This document shows, piece by piece, positions 24,368 to 33,779 of a DNA stretch of 64,000 nucleotides (the stretch's first letter is position 1; the number at the start of each line of letters is the position of its first letter). The translations under genes and the position numbers were made by a program. Source of the stretch: Burkholderiaceae bacterium. GTDB taxonomy: Bacteria > Pseudomonadota > Gammaproteobacteria > Burkholderiales > Burkholderiaceae_D. Location of the stretch: assembly GCA_030158675.1 (NCBI GenBank), contig JAOASL010000040.1, forward strand, positions 261,249 through 325,248. The letters are read 5' to 3'. Below the pieces are notes generated by a model. That model did no database searches and was not told the origin of the DNA. It saw only the letters and a program-made list of their open reading frames with translations.

Positions 24368-26902
24368 ATGACTGATCACCCGACCCCGCAAGGACTGAGC
24401 TCGGCCTTCGCCACGCGCCGGCTCGCCGACGAAGGACCGAACATTCCGCGGGCGACGCAGTGGCGCACGCTGTGGGCAATTGTGATCGAGGTCGCCAGCG
24501 AGCCGATGTTCCTGCTGTTGCTTGCCGCCGGTGCGGTCTACCTACTGATCGGCGACCACATCGAGGCCATGATACTCACCGGCTTCGTGCTGGTGATCAT
24601 GTCCATCACGATCTTTCAGGAACGCCGCACCGACAATGCACTGGCGGCGCTGCGCGACTTGTCAAGTCCGCGCGCACTGGTGATCCGTGATGGCCGACAG
24701 CAGCGCATCGCCGGCCATGAAGTGGTACGCGAAGATGTATTGCTGCTCGAGGAAGGCGACCGCGTGCCGGCCGACGGCGAACTGTTGTCCGCGCATGATC
24801 TGGCCATTGATGAATCCATGCTGACGGGCGAATCAGTACCAGTCGCACGACTGCCCGGCGACACTGCGCATGCCGGTACGCTGGTGGTGCAGGGGCAAGG
24901 CATGATGCGCGTCAGTGCGATCGGCAGCCGGACCGAGATGGGACGGATCGGCGAATCGCTCGCCGAGATTGCGCTCGAATCGTCGCCGCTGCGCAAGGAA
25001 ATGGCCGTGCTGACGCGCCGCATCGCGGTAGCGGGTTCGCTGCTGGCGCTGGCGCTGGGGGCCGCCTATGGCTGGCTGCGCGGCGGCTTCGCGGACTCCG
25101 TGCTGGCCGGCATTGCACTGGCGATGTCGCTGCTGCCGCAGGAATTCGCCGTCATCATGATCATTTTTTTCGCGTTCGCCGCACGCCGGCTGGCGCGGCT
25201 GGATGTGCTGACGCGCCGGCTGGGAGCGATTGAGACGCTGGGGGAAACATCGGTACTGTGCGTCGACAAGACCGGCACCATCACGCAGAACCGGATGGAC
25301 GTGGTGGCACTGCAGGCCGCAGCCGACAGCGGCACCGCCGACACGAGCGGCACGCTGTCGGCCGCGCAATCGGAATTGCTCCGCTATGCGGTGCTGGCCA
25401 GCGAGAGCGAGCCGCATGACGCGATGGAAAAGGCGATCCTGCGCCGCGCCACGGATGCCGGCGCCAGTCTGGCGCCGGCGGTGCCGGCCGGCTGGTCACT
25501 CGCCTTCGAATATGAACTGTCGCCGCAGCTGCCGGCAATGACACACGCCTGGCATGGCAGCGGCGATAGCGATGTGACCGAAGCCGCCGTGGTTGCGATC
25601 AAGGGTGCGCCCGAAGCGGTCGCTGCGCTGTGCGCGCTGACACCGGCCGACGCCGCGCAGGTCGCACAGGAAGCCGAGCGGCTGGCTGCAGGCGGACTGC
25701 GCGTGCTCGGCGTCGCACGCGCCGCACACGATACCGCGCAACCATGGCCCGACAGCCCACACGGCTTTCGCTTCAGCTGGATCGGCCTGCTCGCGCTGGC
25801 CGATCCGCTGCGGCCGGAAGTGCCGGATGCGATTGCGCGCTGCCGGCGCGCGGGCATACGCGTAGTAATGATCACCGGCGACCACCCGCGCACCGCCCTC
25901 GCCATTGCGCGCGAGGCCGGCCTGCCCGTCACCGATGCCGTCACCGGCGCGCAGCTGGCGCAGATGGACGCAGCAGCAATGGATCGCATTGTGCGCGAGA
26001 TCGACGTGTTCGCGCGTGTGAAGCCCGAGCAAAAACTGGCCTTGGTAGAAGCGCTGAAAAGGCAAGGCGAGATAGTCGCCATGACCGGTGACGGCGTGAA
26101 CGATGCGCCGGCGCTGAAGGCCGCGCATATCGGCGTGGCGATGGGTCAGCGCGGCACTGACGTGGCGCGCGAGGCCGGCGCGCTGGTGCTGCTGCGGGAC
26201 GACTTCGATTCCATCGTGCAGGCGATCCGGATGGGCCGGCGCACCTTCGCAAACATGCGGCAGGCAATGGTGTATACGCTGGCCGTGCATATCCCGATTG
26301 CCGGCCTGGCGGTGCTGCCGCTGCTGTTCGGGCTGCCGCTGTTGCTGGCGCCGGTGCATATCGCTTTCCTCGAGCTGGTGATCGATCCTGCCTGCTCGAT
26401 TGTGTTCGAAGCCGAGGACGGCGGCGACGCGCTGATGCAGCTGCCGCCGCGTCGCGCCACAGAGCCGCTGCTGTCCCGCAAAGATGCGCTGCACAGTGTC
26501 GTGTTCGGCCTGCTGACTACGGCCGCGGCCTTCGGCGCCTATGCCGGACTGCTGGGCCTCGGGCAGGACGAGCGCGCTGCCGCCACCAGCGCCTTTGTGC
26601 TGCTGGTCGTGGCAAACGCGGCGCTGATTCTGCCGAACCGCCATGCACGGCCGGGATGGCGCTGGCTATTCGCAAAGCTGCCGCCGGTGTCATTGTGGGT
26701 GATCGCCGGCACCATCGCCGCGCTGTGGCTGGTCACGAATATCGCGCCGGTTGCGCGCGCATTCCGCTTCGCGCCGTTGCCGGCAACGGAATGGATCGCC
26801 AGCGCACTGGCCGGCGCCGCCTTGCTGCCGCTGTATCTGCTGGCGCGGCGCCTGCTGCCGGCGCGCGTCAGCGCCACGGACCGTATAGCAATGGCAAACT
26901 GA
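24368..26902 (+). CDS. P2-like cation-transporting P-type ATPase
   Basis: An 844-residue ion pump. In order: a short N-terminal cytoplasmic part, two membrane helices, the actuator loop with MLTGESVPVARLPGD, helix M4 with MSLLPQEFAVIMIIFF, the phosphorylation site CVDKTGTITQNRMD, the nucleotide domain, the hinge MTGDGVNDAPALKAAHIGVAMG, and M5-M10. M6 contains ELVIDPACSIVFEAE. In place of PEGLP in M4 it has PQEFA, so the ion-binding Glu of Ca pumps reads Gln. The transported ion is uncertain. Confidence 0.88.
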   Translation: MTDHPTPQGLSSAFATRRLADEGPNIPRATQWRTLWAIVIEVASEPMFLLLLAAGAVYLLIGDHIEAMILTGFVLVIMSITIFQERRTDNALAALRDLSSPRALVIRDGRQQRIAGHEVVREDVLLLEEGDRVPADGELLSAHDLAIDESMLTGESVPVARLPGDTAHAGTLVVQGQGMMRVSAIGSRTEMGRIGESLAEIALESSPLRKEMAVLTRRIAVAGSLLALALGAAYGWLRGGFADSVLAGIALAMSLLPQEFAVIMIIFFAFAARRLARLDVLTRRLGAIETLGETSVLCVDKTGTITQNRMDVVALQAAADSGTADTSGTLSAAQSELLRYAVLASESEPHDAMEKAILRRATDAGASLAPAVPAGWSLAFEYELSPQLPAMTHAWHGSGDSDVTEAAVVAIKGAPEAVAALCALTPADAAQVAQEAERLAAGGLRVLGVARAAHDTAQPWPDSPHGFRFSWIGLLALADPLRPEVPDAIARCRRAGIRVVMITGDHPRTALAIAREAGLPVTDAVTGAQLAQMDAAAMDRIVREIDVFARVKPEQKLALVEALKRQGEIVAMTGDGVNDAPALKAAHIGVAMGQRGTDVAREAGALVLLRDDFDSIVQAIRMGRRTFANMRQAMVYTLAVHIPIAGLAVLPLLFGLPLLLAPVHIAFLELVIDPACSIVFEAEDGGDALMQLPPRRATEPLLSRKDALHSVVFGLLTTAAAFGAYAGLLGLGQDERAAATSAFVLLVVANAALILPNRHARPGWRWLFAKLPPVSLWVIAGTIAALWLVTNIAPVARAFRFAPLPATEWIASALAGAALLPLYLLARRLLPARVSATDRIAMAN

Positions 26903-26942
26903 GTTTGCGCGGCAATCGCGGCAGGCTCAGTGCGCTTGCCTG

Positions 26943-29678
26943 TCATTCCACCCAGGCCCACGATGGAGGGCGGGTAATGTGCAGCGACTCGATCAGCGCG
27001 CTTCCCGGACGAACGGGCGCGTCAGCAGACCCACAGCGGCTGCCGCACAAATACGGTTGCAGGCACTCTTCTGCCGCCAGTCGGGCGATCTCGGCAGCCG
27101 GCAATGCCGGTGCGATGATGAATCCCTGGATCTCGTCGCAGCCTATCGATTTCAACAGAAGCAGCTGCTCGAGCGTCTCGACGCCTTCGGCGACGACCAG
27201 AATATCGAGCGCCTTGGCCATCGACACGATCGCCCGGTACAGCAATTCGCCTTCCGAATTTCGGGCCAGCGTGTGCGTGAATGCCTGGTCGACCTTCAGT
27301 GCATCGACATCGAGCCGGTAAAGCTGTGCCAGCGACGAGTAGCCGGTGCCGAAATCGTCGATCATCAGACGAATGCCTAACGCGCGTATGGCATCGAGTT
27401 CGCGCGTAGTGCACGGTCCGCGATCCACCATGGCGGACTCGGTGATCTCGACTTCCAGCAGCGACGCCGGTAGCTGATGGCGCTCAAGTACTTGCGCCAG
27501 GCAGGCGGCGGTTCGGCCTGCCTGCAACTGACGCGGTGACACGTTCACCGAAACCGGCACTAGCACCATGCCCTCGTCGCGCCACAGCGCAAGCTGCGTG
27601 CCGACCTGCGCTATCACGATCTCGCTGATCGGCACGATCAGCCCCGCTTCTTCAGCGATGTCAATGAACTCGGAGGGCGGCAGCAGGCCGCGCTCCGGAT
27701 GCTGCCAGCGTACCAGCGCCTCAATGCTGCTGAGCTGACCGCTGGACGTACTGACACGCGGCTGATAGTAAACGACGAACTCACCACGCTCGATCGCCTG
27801 CCGCAATGCGTGCTCCTCGACCAGCCGCTGCATCAGCGACTCCGACAACGACGCATCGTAGATCTTATAACGCCCCTTTCCACCGGTCTTGGCCGCATAC
27901 ATCGCGATATCCGCATGCTTGAGCAGGCTGTCGGCATCCTGACCATGCTCGGGGAACAAGCTGATGCCGACTGATGCCGACACCCGGCTGCCGGCGACAC
28001 CGGCAAGCTCGTAAGGCTGCGTCAGCCGCTCGATGATCGCGGTCGCGACTGACGCGACCGCATTGTCTGAATCTGCATTTTCCAGAATCACGGTGAACTC
28101 ATCCCCACCCAGTCGCGCCACGCGATCGCTCGTACGCACTGCCTCGCTGATACGCGCGGCCGCCTGCCGCAACAGCGTGTCGCCTGCCTCATGCCCGAGC
28201 ATGTCGTTGACGGCCTTGAAATTATCGAGATCAATGAACAGCAGTGCCAGGCGACCATTGCGGCGCGTTGCGCGCCGGATTGCAGCCGGCAGAAAACTCT
28301 GCAACCAGCGCCGGTTCGGCAACTGCGTCAATGCATCATTGTTGGCGATATCGGCCAGCGCCTGCTCGTGCACTTTCAGGTCGGAGATATCGCGCAAGGT
28401 CAGCGCAATGCCGGAACCCGAATGGACTGCGCGGCGAAAAACCCAGGTGGCGCGCACCCAGCCACGCAAAGGTACCCGCAGTTCATCCTCGAACAGGCCG
28501 TTGGCCAGTGCCTTGGCGCAGATGGCCATCAGTTCGTTGCGCGAGCCGGGCGGTATCACATCCTTCGCACGCCCCCCGACCAGCTGAGCACGCGCCATCC
28601 CCAGCAAGGCGGCCGCACGGTCGTTGCAGTCCTCGATACTGAAATCGCTCAGCTCGCCGTGCTCGTCGAGGATGGGCGACAGCATATAGAAGCCCTCGTT
28701 GGCCGCGTCGGTCGCCATACGATAAATATGGCGCACGTTCTCCTCGGCCCGACGGCGCTTCGCGACATGGAGCGAAATCGCAATGCCGGCCAGTGCAAGA
28801 AGTGACAGGAACAGCGTCGCAATCGATGCGGCCACCCGATAGCCACGCGCGACCGCATGATGGCCTGCCAGGACATTTTCTTCGGCCAGTCCCGCAATCG
28901 CCACCAGACGGTAAGGCGATACCTTATTCCACGCGATGTAGCGATCGCGCCCGTCAATGAACTTGCTGCCGGGTTCGAACCGTACCCCCTGCTCCGCGCC
29001 AAAAACCGGCGAATTACGATAGAACACGCGTGACTGGCGCACACCATGACCGAGCCGCGTGGCGAGGAAGGTGCCATCCTCCAGCCGCGCCGTGACGAAA
29101 TCGGTGGGCCCTTGCTGGGATTCATCCTGCAGAGTGACCATGAAATCGGGCGCCGCCGAAATCACCACGACACCGGCAAAGCTGCCATCGGGCTGCTGCA
29201 GGCGACGTGAGAAACGGATGAAAGGCTTGCCGGTCAGCGTCCCGAGGTCGGGCCCTGAAATCAACATCCCTTTGCAGCAACCGGTGGCATGCGCACGAAA
29301 GAAATCGACCCTGGAAAAATTCGTCGCTTCCCGGAGCGGGAACGAGGTGCGAACCGGACGGCCGTCAGCGTTGATGATGGCGACAAAAAATTCATGCTGG
29401 TGCGGGAATAATCCGCGGATCCGGTCTCGCTGCAGGTTCAGCCGTGACGGCGCGTCATACCAGTCATGCGCGATCGAGAGCATCAGCCGATCCAGCTGCG
29501 CGACCAGCTGCTCGAGTTGCGCAGCGTAAGTGTGGGTCAGCGCGCGGGCCATATGCATCGCGAGCGTGCGTTTTTCCTGCTGATCGCGCTTGACCTGCGC
29601 TTCGGTGGCGGCCCACAGCAAGCCGATCAGGAAGCACAAGCCGGCCACCCATACAATCAGCCTGAACAGGTCATACAT
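26943..29678 (-). CDS. Membrane GGDEF/EAL c-di-GMP protein, paralogue 1
   Basis: A 911-residue protein: N-terminal membrane helix (5-25), periplasmic double-Cache-like sensor (about 30-280), second helix, PAS-like domain (about 320-450), GGDEF domain (about 455-615) and EAL domain (about 630-875). The cyclase site is GGDEF with an RTSD inhibitory site five residues before it. The phosphodiesterase motifs are EALVRW, NVSPRQL, EITES, DDFGTGYSSL, KVDQAF and AEGVET, so both activities look possible. The sensor has vicinal C134-C135 in GCCKG, shared with two paralogues in the window. I chose ATG 29678; a GTG at 29735 is also open. Confidence 0.9.
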   Translation of the reverse strand: MYDLFRLIVWVAGLCFLIGLLWAATEAQVKRDQQEKRTLAMHMARALTHTYAAQLEQLVAQLDRLMLSIAHDWYDAPSRLNLQRDRIRGLFPHQHEFFVAIINADGRPVRTSFPLREATNFSRVDFFRAHATGCCKGMLISGPDLGTLTGKPFIRFSRRLQQPDGSFAGVVVISAAPDFMVTLQDESQQGPTDFVTARLEDGTFLATRLGHGVRQSRVFYRNSPVFGAEQGVRFEPGSKFIDGRDRYIAWNKVSPYRLVAIAGLAEENVLAGHHAVARGYRVAASIATLFLSLLALAGIAISLHVAKRRRAEENVRHIYRMATDAANEGFYMLSPILDEHGELSDFSIEDCNDRAAALLGMARAQLVGGRAKDVIPPGSRNELMAICAKALANGLFEDELRVPLRGWVRATWVFRRAVHSGSGIALTLRDISDLKVHEQALADIANNDALTQLPNRRWLQSFLPAAIRRATRRNGRLALLFIDLDNFKAVNDMLGHEAGDTLLRQAAARISEAVRTSDRVARLGGDEFTVILENADSDNAVASVATAIIERLTQPYELAGVAGSRVSASVGISLFPEHGQDADSLLKHADIAMYAAKTGGKGRYKIYDASLSESLMQRLVEEHALRQAIERGEFVVYYQPRVSTSSGQLSSIEALVRWQHPERGLLPPSEFIDIAEEAGLIVPISEIVIAQVGTQLALWRDEGMVLVPVSVNVSPRQLQAGRTAACLAQVLERHQLPASLLEVEITESAMVDRGPCTTRELDAIRALGIRLMIDDFGTGYSSLAQLYRLDVDALKVDQAFTHTLARNSEGELLYRAIVSMAKALDILVVAEGVETLEQLLLLKSIGCDEIQGFIIAPALPAAEIARLAAEECLQPYLCGSRCGSADAPVRPGSALIESLHITRPPSWAWVE

Positions 29679-29935
29679 GGCCCCCGTATAAACGGCACCC
29701 GATGCACTACCTGAGAATAGGCGTGGCCAACGCACAGCGATTCCCCCTTCGAGATTTTTATTATTTTCATAATGAAATCCCCAATTGGGCGATCAACGCA
29801 ACGAAAAAATAAATAAATCAAAAACAGGTTTGAGATAAATCATATGCAGCCGATAGGATAAGGTCGATAGCCCGCAGGTAAACGGGCAGGAATTTCCCGT
29901 TTGTAAGCGCCGGCACACATTGACCCCATGCCCGC
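29679..29935. other. Intergenic region upstream of GGDEF/EAL paralogue 1
   Basis: About 257 bases between the AsmA stop and the GGDEF/EAL start, both on the minus strand. It is A/T-rich at 29750-29850. It holds small inverted repeats: TTTCAT-A-ATGAAA (29765-29777), the palindrome CCCAATTGGG (29780-29789), and AAACGGG/CCCGTTT arms (29880-29902) that may form an AsmA transcript end hairpin. A c-di-GMP riboswitch was looked for and not seen. Confidence 0.45.
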
Positions 29936-31891
29936 TCATCGCCGCCCTTGCTGCAGCAAGTCGGCGCACACGTGCTGACCTGGTTCACCGGGATTAATCA
30001 GCGCGAGCAAGCCCGCAACCGGTGCGGCCGCCGCACCCAGCACCACGGCCGCGCCGGCCTTCAGCGCGACGCTGCGCCGGTCAACGCCGACTTCCGGATC
30101 GCCGAAGCTGCCCCGCACATACAGCGGTGAGCGTAGCGACAGCATGCGCACCCCTTTACTTTCCGGCAGCAGCGTCAGGTCATAGCGCTCACCCTGCAGA
30201 TTGATCGCACCAGTCACCGTCACGCTCGCCTCCGGAGAATCGAGCACGAACACGCGCGGCCGCGCAATGCCGTCCTTCAGCTGCAGATCGGCTACCAGAC
30301 AATTCAACGGCACCTGCCGGTCGCCAAACAGGCGCACAAGGGCAGCGTTGGCGATATTCAGGCCGGCGGCCTCAAGCATGAACTGGCTGACCGTGCCCTG
30401 ACCGACAACGGCGCGCAGTTCGCCGCTGGCGCTGCCAAGCAGCGCGGCGACCGAATTGCCGCGCGCGCTCAGCTGCAGCTGACCGTTCAGGCTGCCAATG
30501 CTGGCCGGCGCATTGCCGATTTTTGGAAACAGTCGCACCAGTGCGAGTCGGCGTGCATGCAGCGTCATCGCACCGTGCGCCGGGTCGGCGCGGCCGTTGA
30601 TACGAATCACCCCCGTCAGCTGACCACCGGCAATGCCGAATGCCAGCGGATCGAGGGTCAGTTCGCCGTTCTGCATGCGGATGTGTGTATCGAGATTCTC
30701 GATCGGCAGTGCGGCGCGGCGCAGGATCTGCCGGCCTGCAAAATGCACGTCGACATCCATCTTGTCCCAGCGTTCGGTCTTGAAAGGTGACACTGGCAGC
30801 ACACGGCCACGTGGCTGCGCTATCTCGCCCGGCTTGCCGGAACGCGACCGCTGGCCAGCGCCGATCAGCCGGCCAAGATCCACCAGGCGCAATCGCTTCG
30901 ACACCACTTGCCCTTGCAGGGTCGAGCGCGGTGCCAGTTGCCGGTAGCGGAGCGTGCCGGCAATGTCGCTGCCGCCGACGCGGCCGCGGAAATCCTCGTA
31001 GCGCAGGTCAAGCCGGCCCGGCGTCAGCCGGCCGACCACGCGCCCGCTGGTATCGAATTTCGGTGTGTCCGGCAGCAGCAGCCCGCTGATCGGAAACAGG
31101 TCGGCCATGCTGGCACCGGTCAGCGTGAGCCGGATATCGAGCGCGCTCGGATCAGCCGGATCGGTCACGCTGCCCTGTGCGCTGATTCGGGTGGTACCGA
31201 TGGCGATCTGCGCATCGAGCGGATACCTGACGCCGGCCGAACGCAGCGCCAGCAGCGAACCGGCCGTACCGTGGCCGTTGAGCGGCTCGGCGTTGTAGCG
31301 GCCACCCGCCTGCCATCGCACGCTGCCATCATGCGCCGTATCAAGCCGCAGCTGCAGGTCGGTGCGCTTGTCCGGCTCGACATACCGCAGTGTGCCGCTC
31401 ACCACAGCGAGGTTGTCGAACTCGACCCGCCAGTCGCTGCGGCGCGACCGGCCTGCGCTGTCAAACCACCAGTTCTTCCGGCGCTCGCCCTGTTTCTCAA
31501 ACACCAGCACCGGACCCGCCAGACGCAGCGGATCGACATGTATCTCACGTGCGAGCAACCGCCATGGATTCACACTGAAGTCCAGTGCCGGTACCTGCGC
31601 CATCAGCGGACCGCTGTCGGCCCAATCGGGATTGCCGAGCCGCACATGGGTCGCATGCCAGTGCGGCCAAGGCAGGTAGCGCCGCCAGCCCTGCATCTCC
31701 GGCGCAGGCTGCCACGACATCATCAGCTCGCCATCAATTGAAAACTCGCGACCGAGCGATTCACTGACGCGGCTATTGATCCAAGGCCTGGCGCGGTTCC
31801 AGTCGGTCGTGCCGAGCAAAACCAGCGACAAAACCAGCAGCGCCAACAAGGCAAGAAAAAAATAGCCGGCAATCCGCAACACGCGTTTCAT
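29936..31891 (-). CDS. AsmA family protein
   Basis: A 651-residue protein with one N-terminal membrane anchor (VLRIAGYFFLALLALLVLSLVLLG) and a long periplasmic part. It has the AsmA N-terminal domain (NSRVSESLGREFSIDGELMM near residue 40) and the AsmA C-terminal domain, including GQLQLSARGNSVAALLGSASGELRAVVGQG and SPEASVTVTGAINLQGERYDLTLLPESKG, then SPLYVRGSFGDPEVGVD. Family members are bridge-like proteins implicated in phospholipid movement and outer-membrane homeostasis. The start is ATG 31891; a frame to 31939 exists. Confidence 0.88.
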   Translation of the reverse strand: MKRVLRIAGYFFLALLALLVLSLVLLGTTDWNRARPWINSRVSESLGREFSIDGELMMSWQPAPEMQGWRRYLPWPHWHATHVRLGNPDWADSGPLMAQVPALDFSVNPWRLLAREIHVDPLRLAGPVLVFEKQGERRKNWWFDSAGRSRRSDWRVEFDNLAVVSGTLRYVEPDKRTDLQLRLDTAHDGSVRWQAGGRYNAEPLNGHGTAGSLLALRSAGVRYPLDAQIAIGTTRISAQGSVTDPADPSALDIRLTLTGASMADLFPISGLLLPDTPKFDTSGRVVGRLTPGRLDLRYEDFRGRVGGSDIAGTLRYRQLAPRSTLQGQVVSKRLRLVDLGRLIGAGQRSRSGKPGEIAQPRGRVLPVSPFKTERWDKMDVDVHFAGRQILRRAALPIENLDTHIRMQNGELTLDPLAFGIAGGQLTGVIRINGRADPAHGAMTLHARRLALVRLFPKIGNAPASIGSLNGQLQLSARGNSVAALLGSASGELRAVVGQGTVSQFMLEAAGLNIANAALVRLFGDRQVPLNCLVADLQLKDGIARPRVFVLDSPEASVTVTGAINLQGERYDLTLLPESKGVRMLSLRSPLYVRGSFGDPEVGVDRRSVALKAGAAVVLGAAAAPVAGLLALINPGEPGQHVCADLLQQGRR

Positions 31892-31989
31892 GCCGTTTAG
31901 ATAGGAAAATCGCGCTACGGGTTCGGCGCTGTACCGCAACGACCCGAGTCAGCCGGTGTGATGGCACGAGCCGGCGGGTTTTGATTCAA

Positions 31990-32031
31990 TTGACTCAAGT
32001 CAATTTTTACCGTGCAGCAAATTGATACATT
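31990..32031 (+). promoter_or_regulatory. FNR/ANR-type box and -10 element before the universal stress gene
   Basis: TTGACtcaaGTCAA (31990-32003) fits the FNR/ANR family pattern TTGAY-N4-RTCAA. A weak -10, TACATT (32026-32031), places a start near 32038, so the box would be centred near -41.5, the standard activator position. Oxygen or redox control is inferred from this match. Confidence 0.65.
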
Positions 32032-32062
32032 CGAAAGAACCAATGTATTGACCCGGTAAACC

Positions 32063-32500
32063 ATGCTGAACAAAATCCTTGTCCCGACCGATGGCTCGGC
32101 TGACCTCGATGCTCCGCTGAAGGCGGCGATCGACATCGCGAAGAAAAGCGGCGGCATGATCGTCGCGCTGACAGTCGCCAGTGAACTGCCGACCGATCCT
32201 GCCGCCAACACGATGCCGGCCAGCGAATGGGCAAAATACGAAAGCTATCTGCGCGGCGAGGCCACGAAACATCTGGTCGCCGTGACTGACGCCGCCGCCG
32301 CCGCGGGCGTGCGCTGCGAAACCGTGGTCGAGCAGAGCGACGACGCGGCCGAGAAGATTGTCGAGGTCGCCGCGCGCCTGCAATGCGACGCGATTTTTAT
32401 GGCGTCGCACCGCAAAAGCAAGCTGGTGCAACTGTTCGTCGGCAGCTCAACGCAGAAGGTGCTGGCGCACGCGAATGTGCCGGTGATGGTGTTCCGTTGA
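32063..32500 (+). CDS. Universal stress protein (UspA family)
   Basis: A 145-residue single-domain Usp. It starts MLNKILVPTDGSADLDAPLKAAIDIAKKSGG and ends VLAHANVPVMVFR, both typical. The loop before the last strand reads MASHRKSKLVQLFVGSSTQKVL, so the glycine pair of the G-x2-G-x9-GS ATP motif is missing (SHRKS) although GSS is kept; ATP binding is doubtful. It is the first gene of a run with a flavocytochrome-like reductase and a cytochrome-b5-like protein, behind an FNR-type box. Confidence 0.88.
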   Translation: MLNKILVPTDGSADLDAPLKAAIDIAKKSGGMIVALTVASELPTDPAANTMPASEWAKYESYLRGEATKHLVAVTDAAAAAGVRCETVVEQSDDAAEKIVEVAARLQCDAIFMASHRKSKLVQLFVGSSTQKVLAHANVPVMVFR

Positions 32501-32513
32501 AAGCTTTGCGTTG

Positions 32514-33779
32514 ATGCGGCTGCTACGGCCGCTGTCGGTACCGCTCGCCCTCTTGCTGCTGGTCGCCGGTCCGGTCGCCTGGTATTTCCCGGCCGGCTTT
32601 CCTTCGTGGCGCTCGGTAGCAGCGATCGCAGCCTGGGCTGGCTACGGGCTGCTGCTGGCCAGCCTGCTGCTGATGCTGCGTGAAGTACGCATCAGCCGCT
32701 GGCTGGGCGGCGTCGAGCACATGACGCTGTGGCACCACTACGTTGGCATCGCCGCCTACCTGCTGCTGCTGTGTCATCCGGCGCTGTTGCTGCTAGACGG
32801 CTGGCGTCACTCGGCACAGGCCGGGCTGGCGGCGATCTGGCCACAGCCACCGGGCATACTGATCGTCAGTGGCTGGGCCGCGCTGCTCTGCATGATGGCC
32901 GGCCTGCTCGCTACCTTCCTGTACAAACTGCCATACCGGCTGTGGCGGCTGCTACATGGCTTGCTCGGCGTGGCCGTGCTCGTCGGCGGGGCCCACATCC
33001 TGCTGCTGGACGCCGATCCGCTGGCCTGGCTGCTGATGCTGCTGTCGGCGGCGGCACTGGCGGTGCGTATCGTGCGTATCGATGTTGGCCTGTCGGCCCG
33101 ACGCTATAGCGTCACGCAGGTCGCGCAAGTCGCGCCGGACGTGATCGAGATTACGCTGCAACCTGTCGAGCCATTGCGACCGCCGGACGTACAGGTAAAG
33201 GCCGGTGAGCTGGTGTTTGCCGGCTTTCGCTGGCGTACGCTGTTCGGCGGCACCGGTGAGTTTCATCCTTTTACCGTCAGCGGCGATGGCCCCGGCGGTA
33301 CGCTGCGCATCGGCATCAAGGCACTCGGCGCGCACACCAAGGCACTGCAGCAGCTGCCGGTGGGTGCGCAGGCCGACATTCAGGGCGCCTATACGGGCTT
33401 TCTCAGCGAGCGGCCGCCCGTGCCGCAACTGTGGATGGCTGGCGGCATCGGCATCACGCCTTTCCTGGCCGAGCTGCGCTCGACGATGCTGGTGCAGCCG
33501 ACCCGGCTGATCTATCTCGCCCACTCGCGCCGGCAGGCGGCCTACATTGATGAACTCGAGGTGCTCGCGCATCAGCAGCCGCAACTTCAGCTGCAAGTGG
33601 TCTTTACCGAAGGCCGCCGGCCAGCGCTGGAAACCCTGCTGCCCGACCCACAGCAGCTGGCCGCACTGACCTGCTATCTGTGCGGCCCGCCGGGGCTGAC
33701 TGACCAGTTCATCCGCGCACTCCATGCGCGTGGCGCGCCCGACCATCACATTCACTTCGAAAGGTTCGACTACAGATGA
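32514..33779 (+). CDS. Ferric-reductase-like transmembrane flavoprotein
   Basis: A 421-residue inner-membrane protein with about six helices. Histidines in the helices (LWHHYVGIAAYLLLLCHPALLL and WRLLHGLLGVAVLVGGAHILLL) are candidate haem ligands, as in NOX/FRE proteins. The C-terminal FAD/NAD module (about 190-421) contains FHPFTVSGD for FAD, MAGGIGITPFLAEL for NAD(P), and CYLCGPPGLTDQFIRAL near the end. It should move electrons from NAD(P)H across the membrane; the acceptor is unknown. The start is ATG 32514, with a TTG just before. The stop overlaps the ATG of the next gene. Confidence 0.85.
   Translation: MRLLRPLSVPLALLLLVAGPVAWYFPAGFPSWRSVAAIAAWAGYGLLLASLLLMLREVRISRWLGGVEHMTLWHHYVGIAAYLLLLCHPALLLLDGWRHSAQAGLAAIWPQPPGILIVSGWAALLCMMAGLLATFLYKLPYRLWRLLHGLLGVAVLVGGAHILLLDADPLAWLLMLLSAAALAVRIVRIDVGLSARRYSVTQVAQVAPDVIEITLQPVEPLRPPDVQVKAGELVFAGFRWRTLFGGTGEFHPFTVSGDGPGGTLRIGIKALGAHTKALQQLPVGAQADIQGAYTGFLSERPPVPQLWMAGGIGITPFLAELRSTMLVQPTRLIYLAHSRRQAAYIDELEVLAHQQPQLQLQVVFTEGRRPALETLLPDPQQLAALTCYLCGPPGLTDQFIRALHARGAPDHHIHFERFDYR

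Noticed and set aside
25496-26644. Minus-strand frame of 382 codons
   Set aside because: It is the antisense of the P-type ATPase, with low-complexity Gln/Arg/His composition.
29736-29935. c-di-GMP riboswitch upstream of a GGDEF/EAL gene
   Set aside because: The conserved GEMM core segments were not found on the minus strand.
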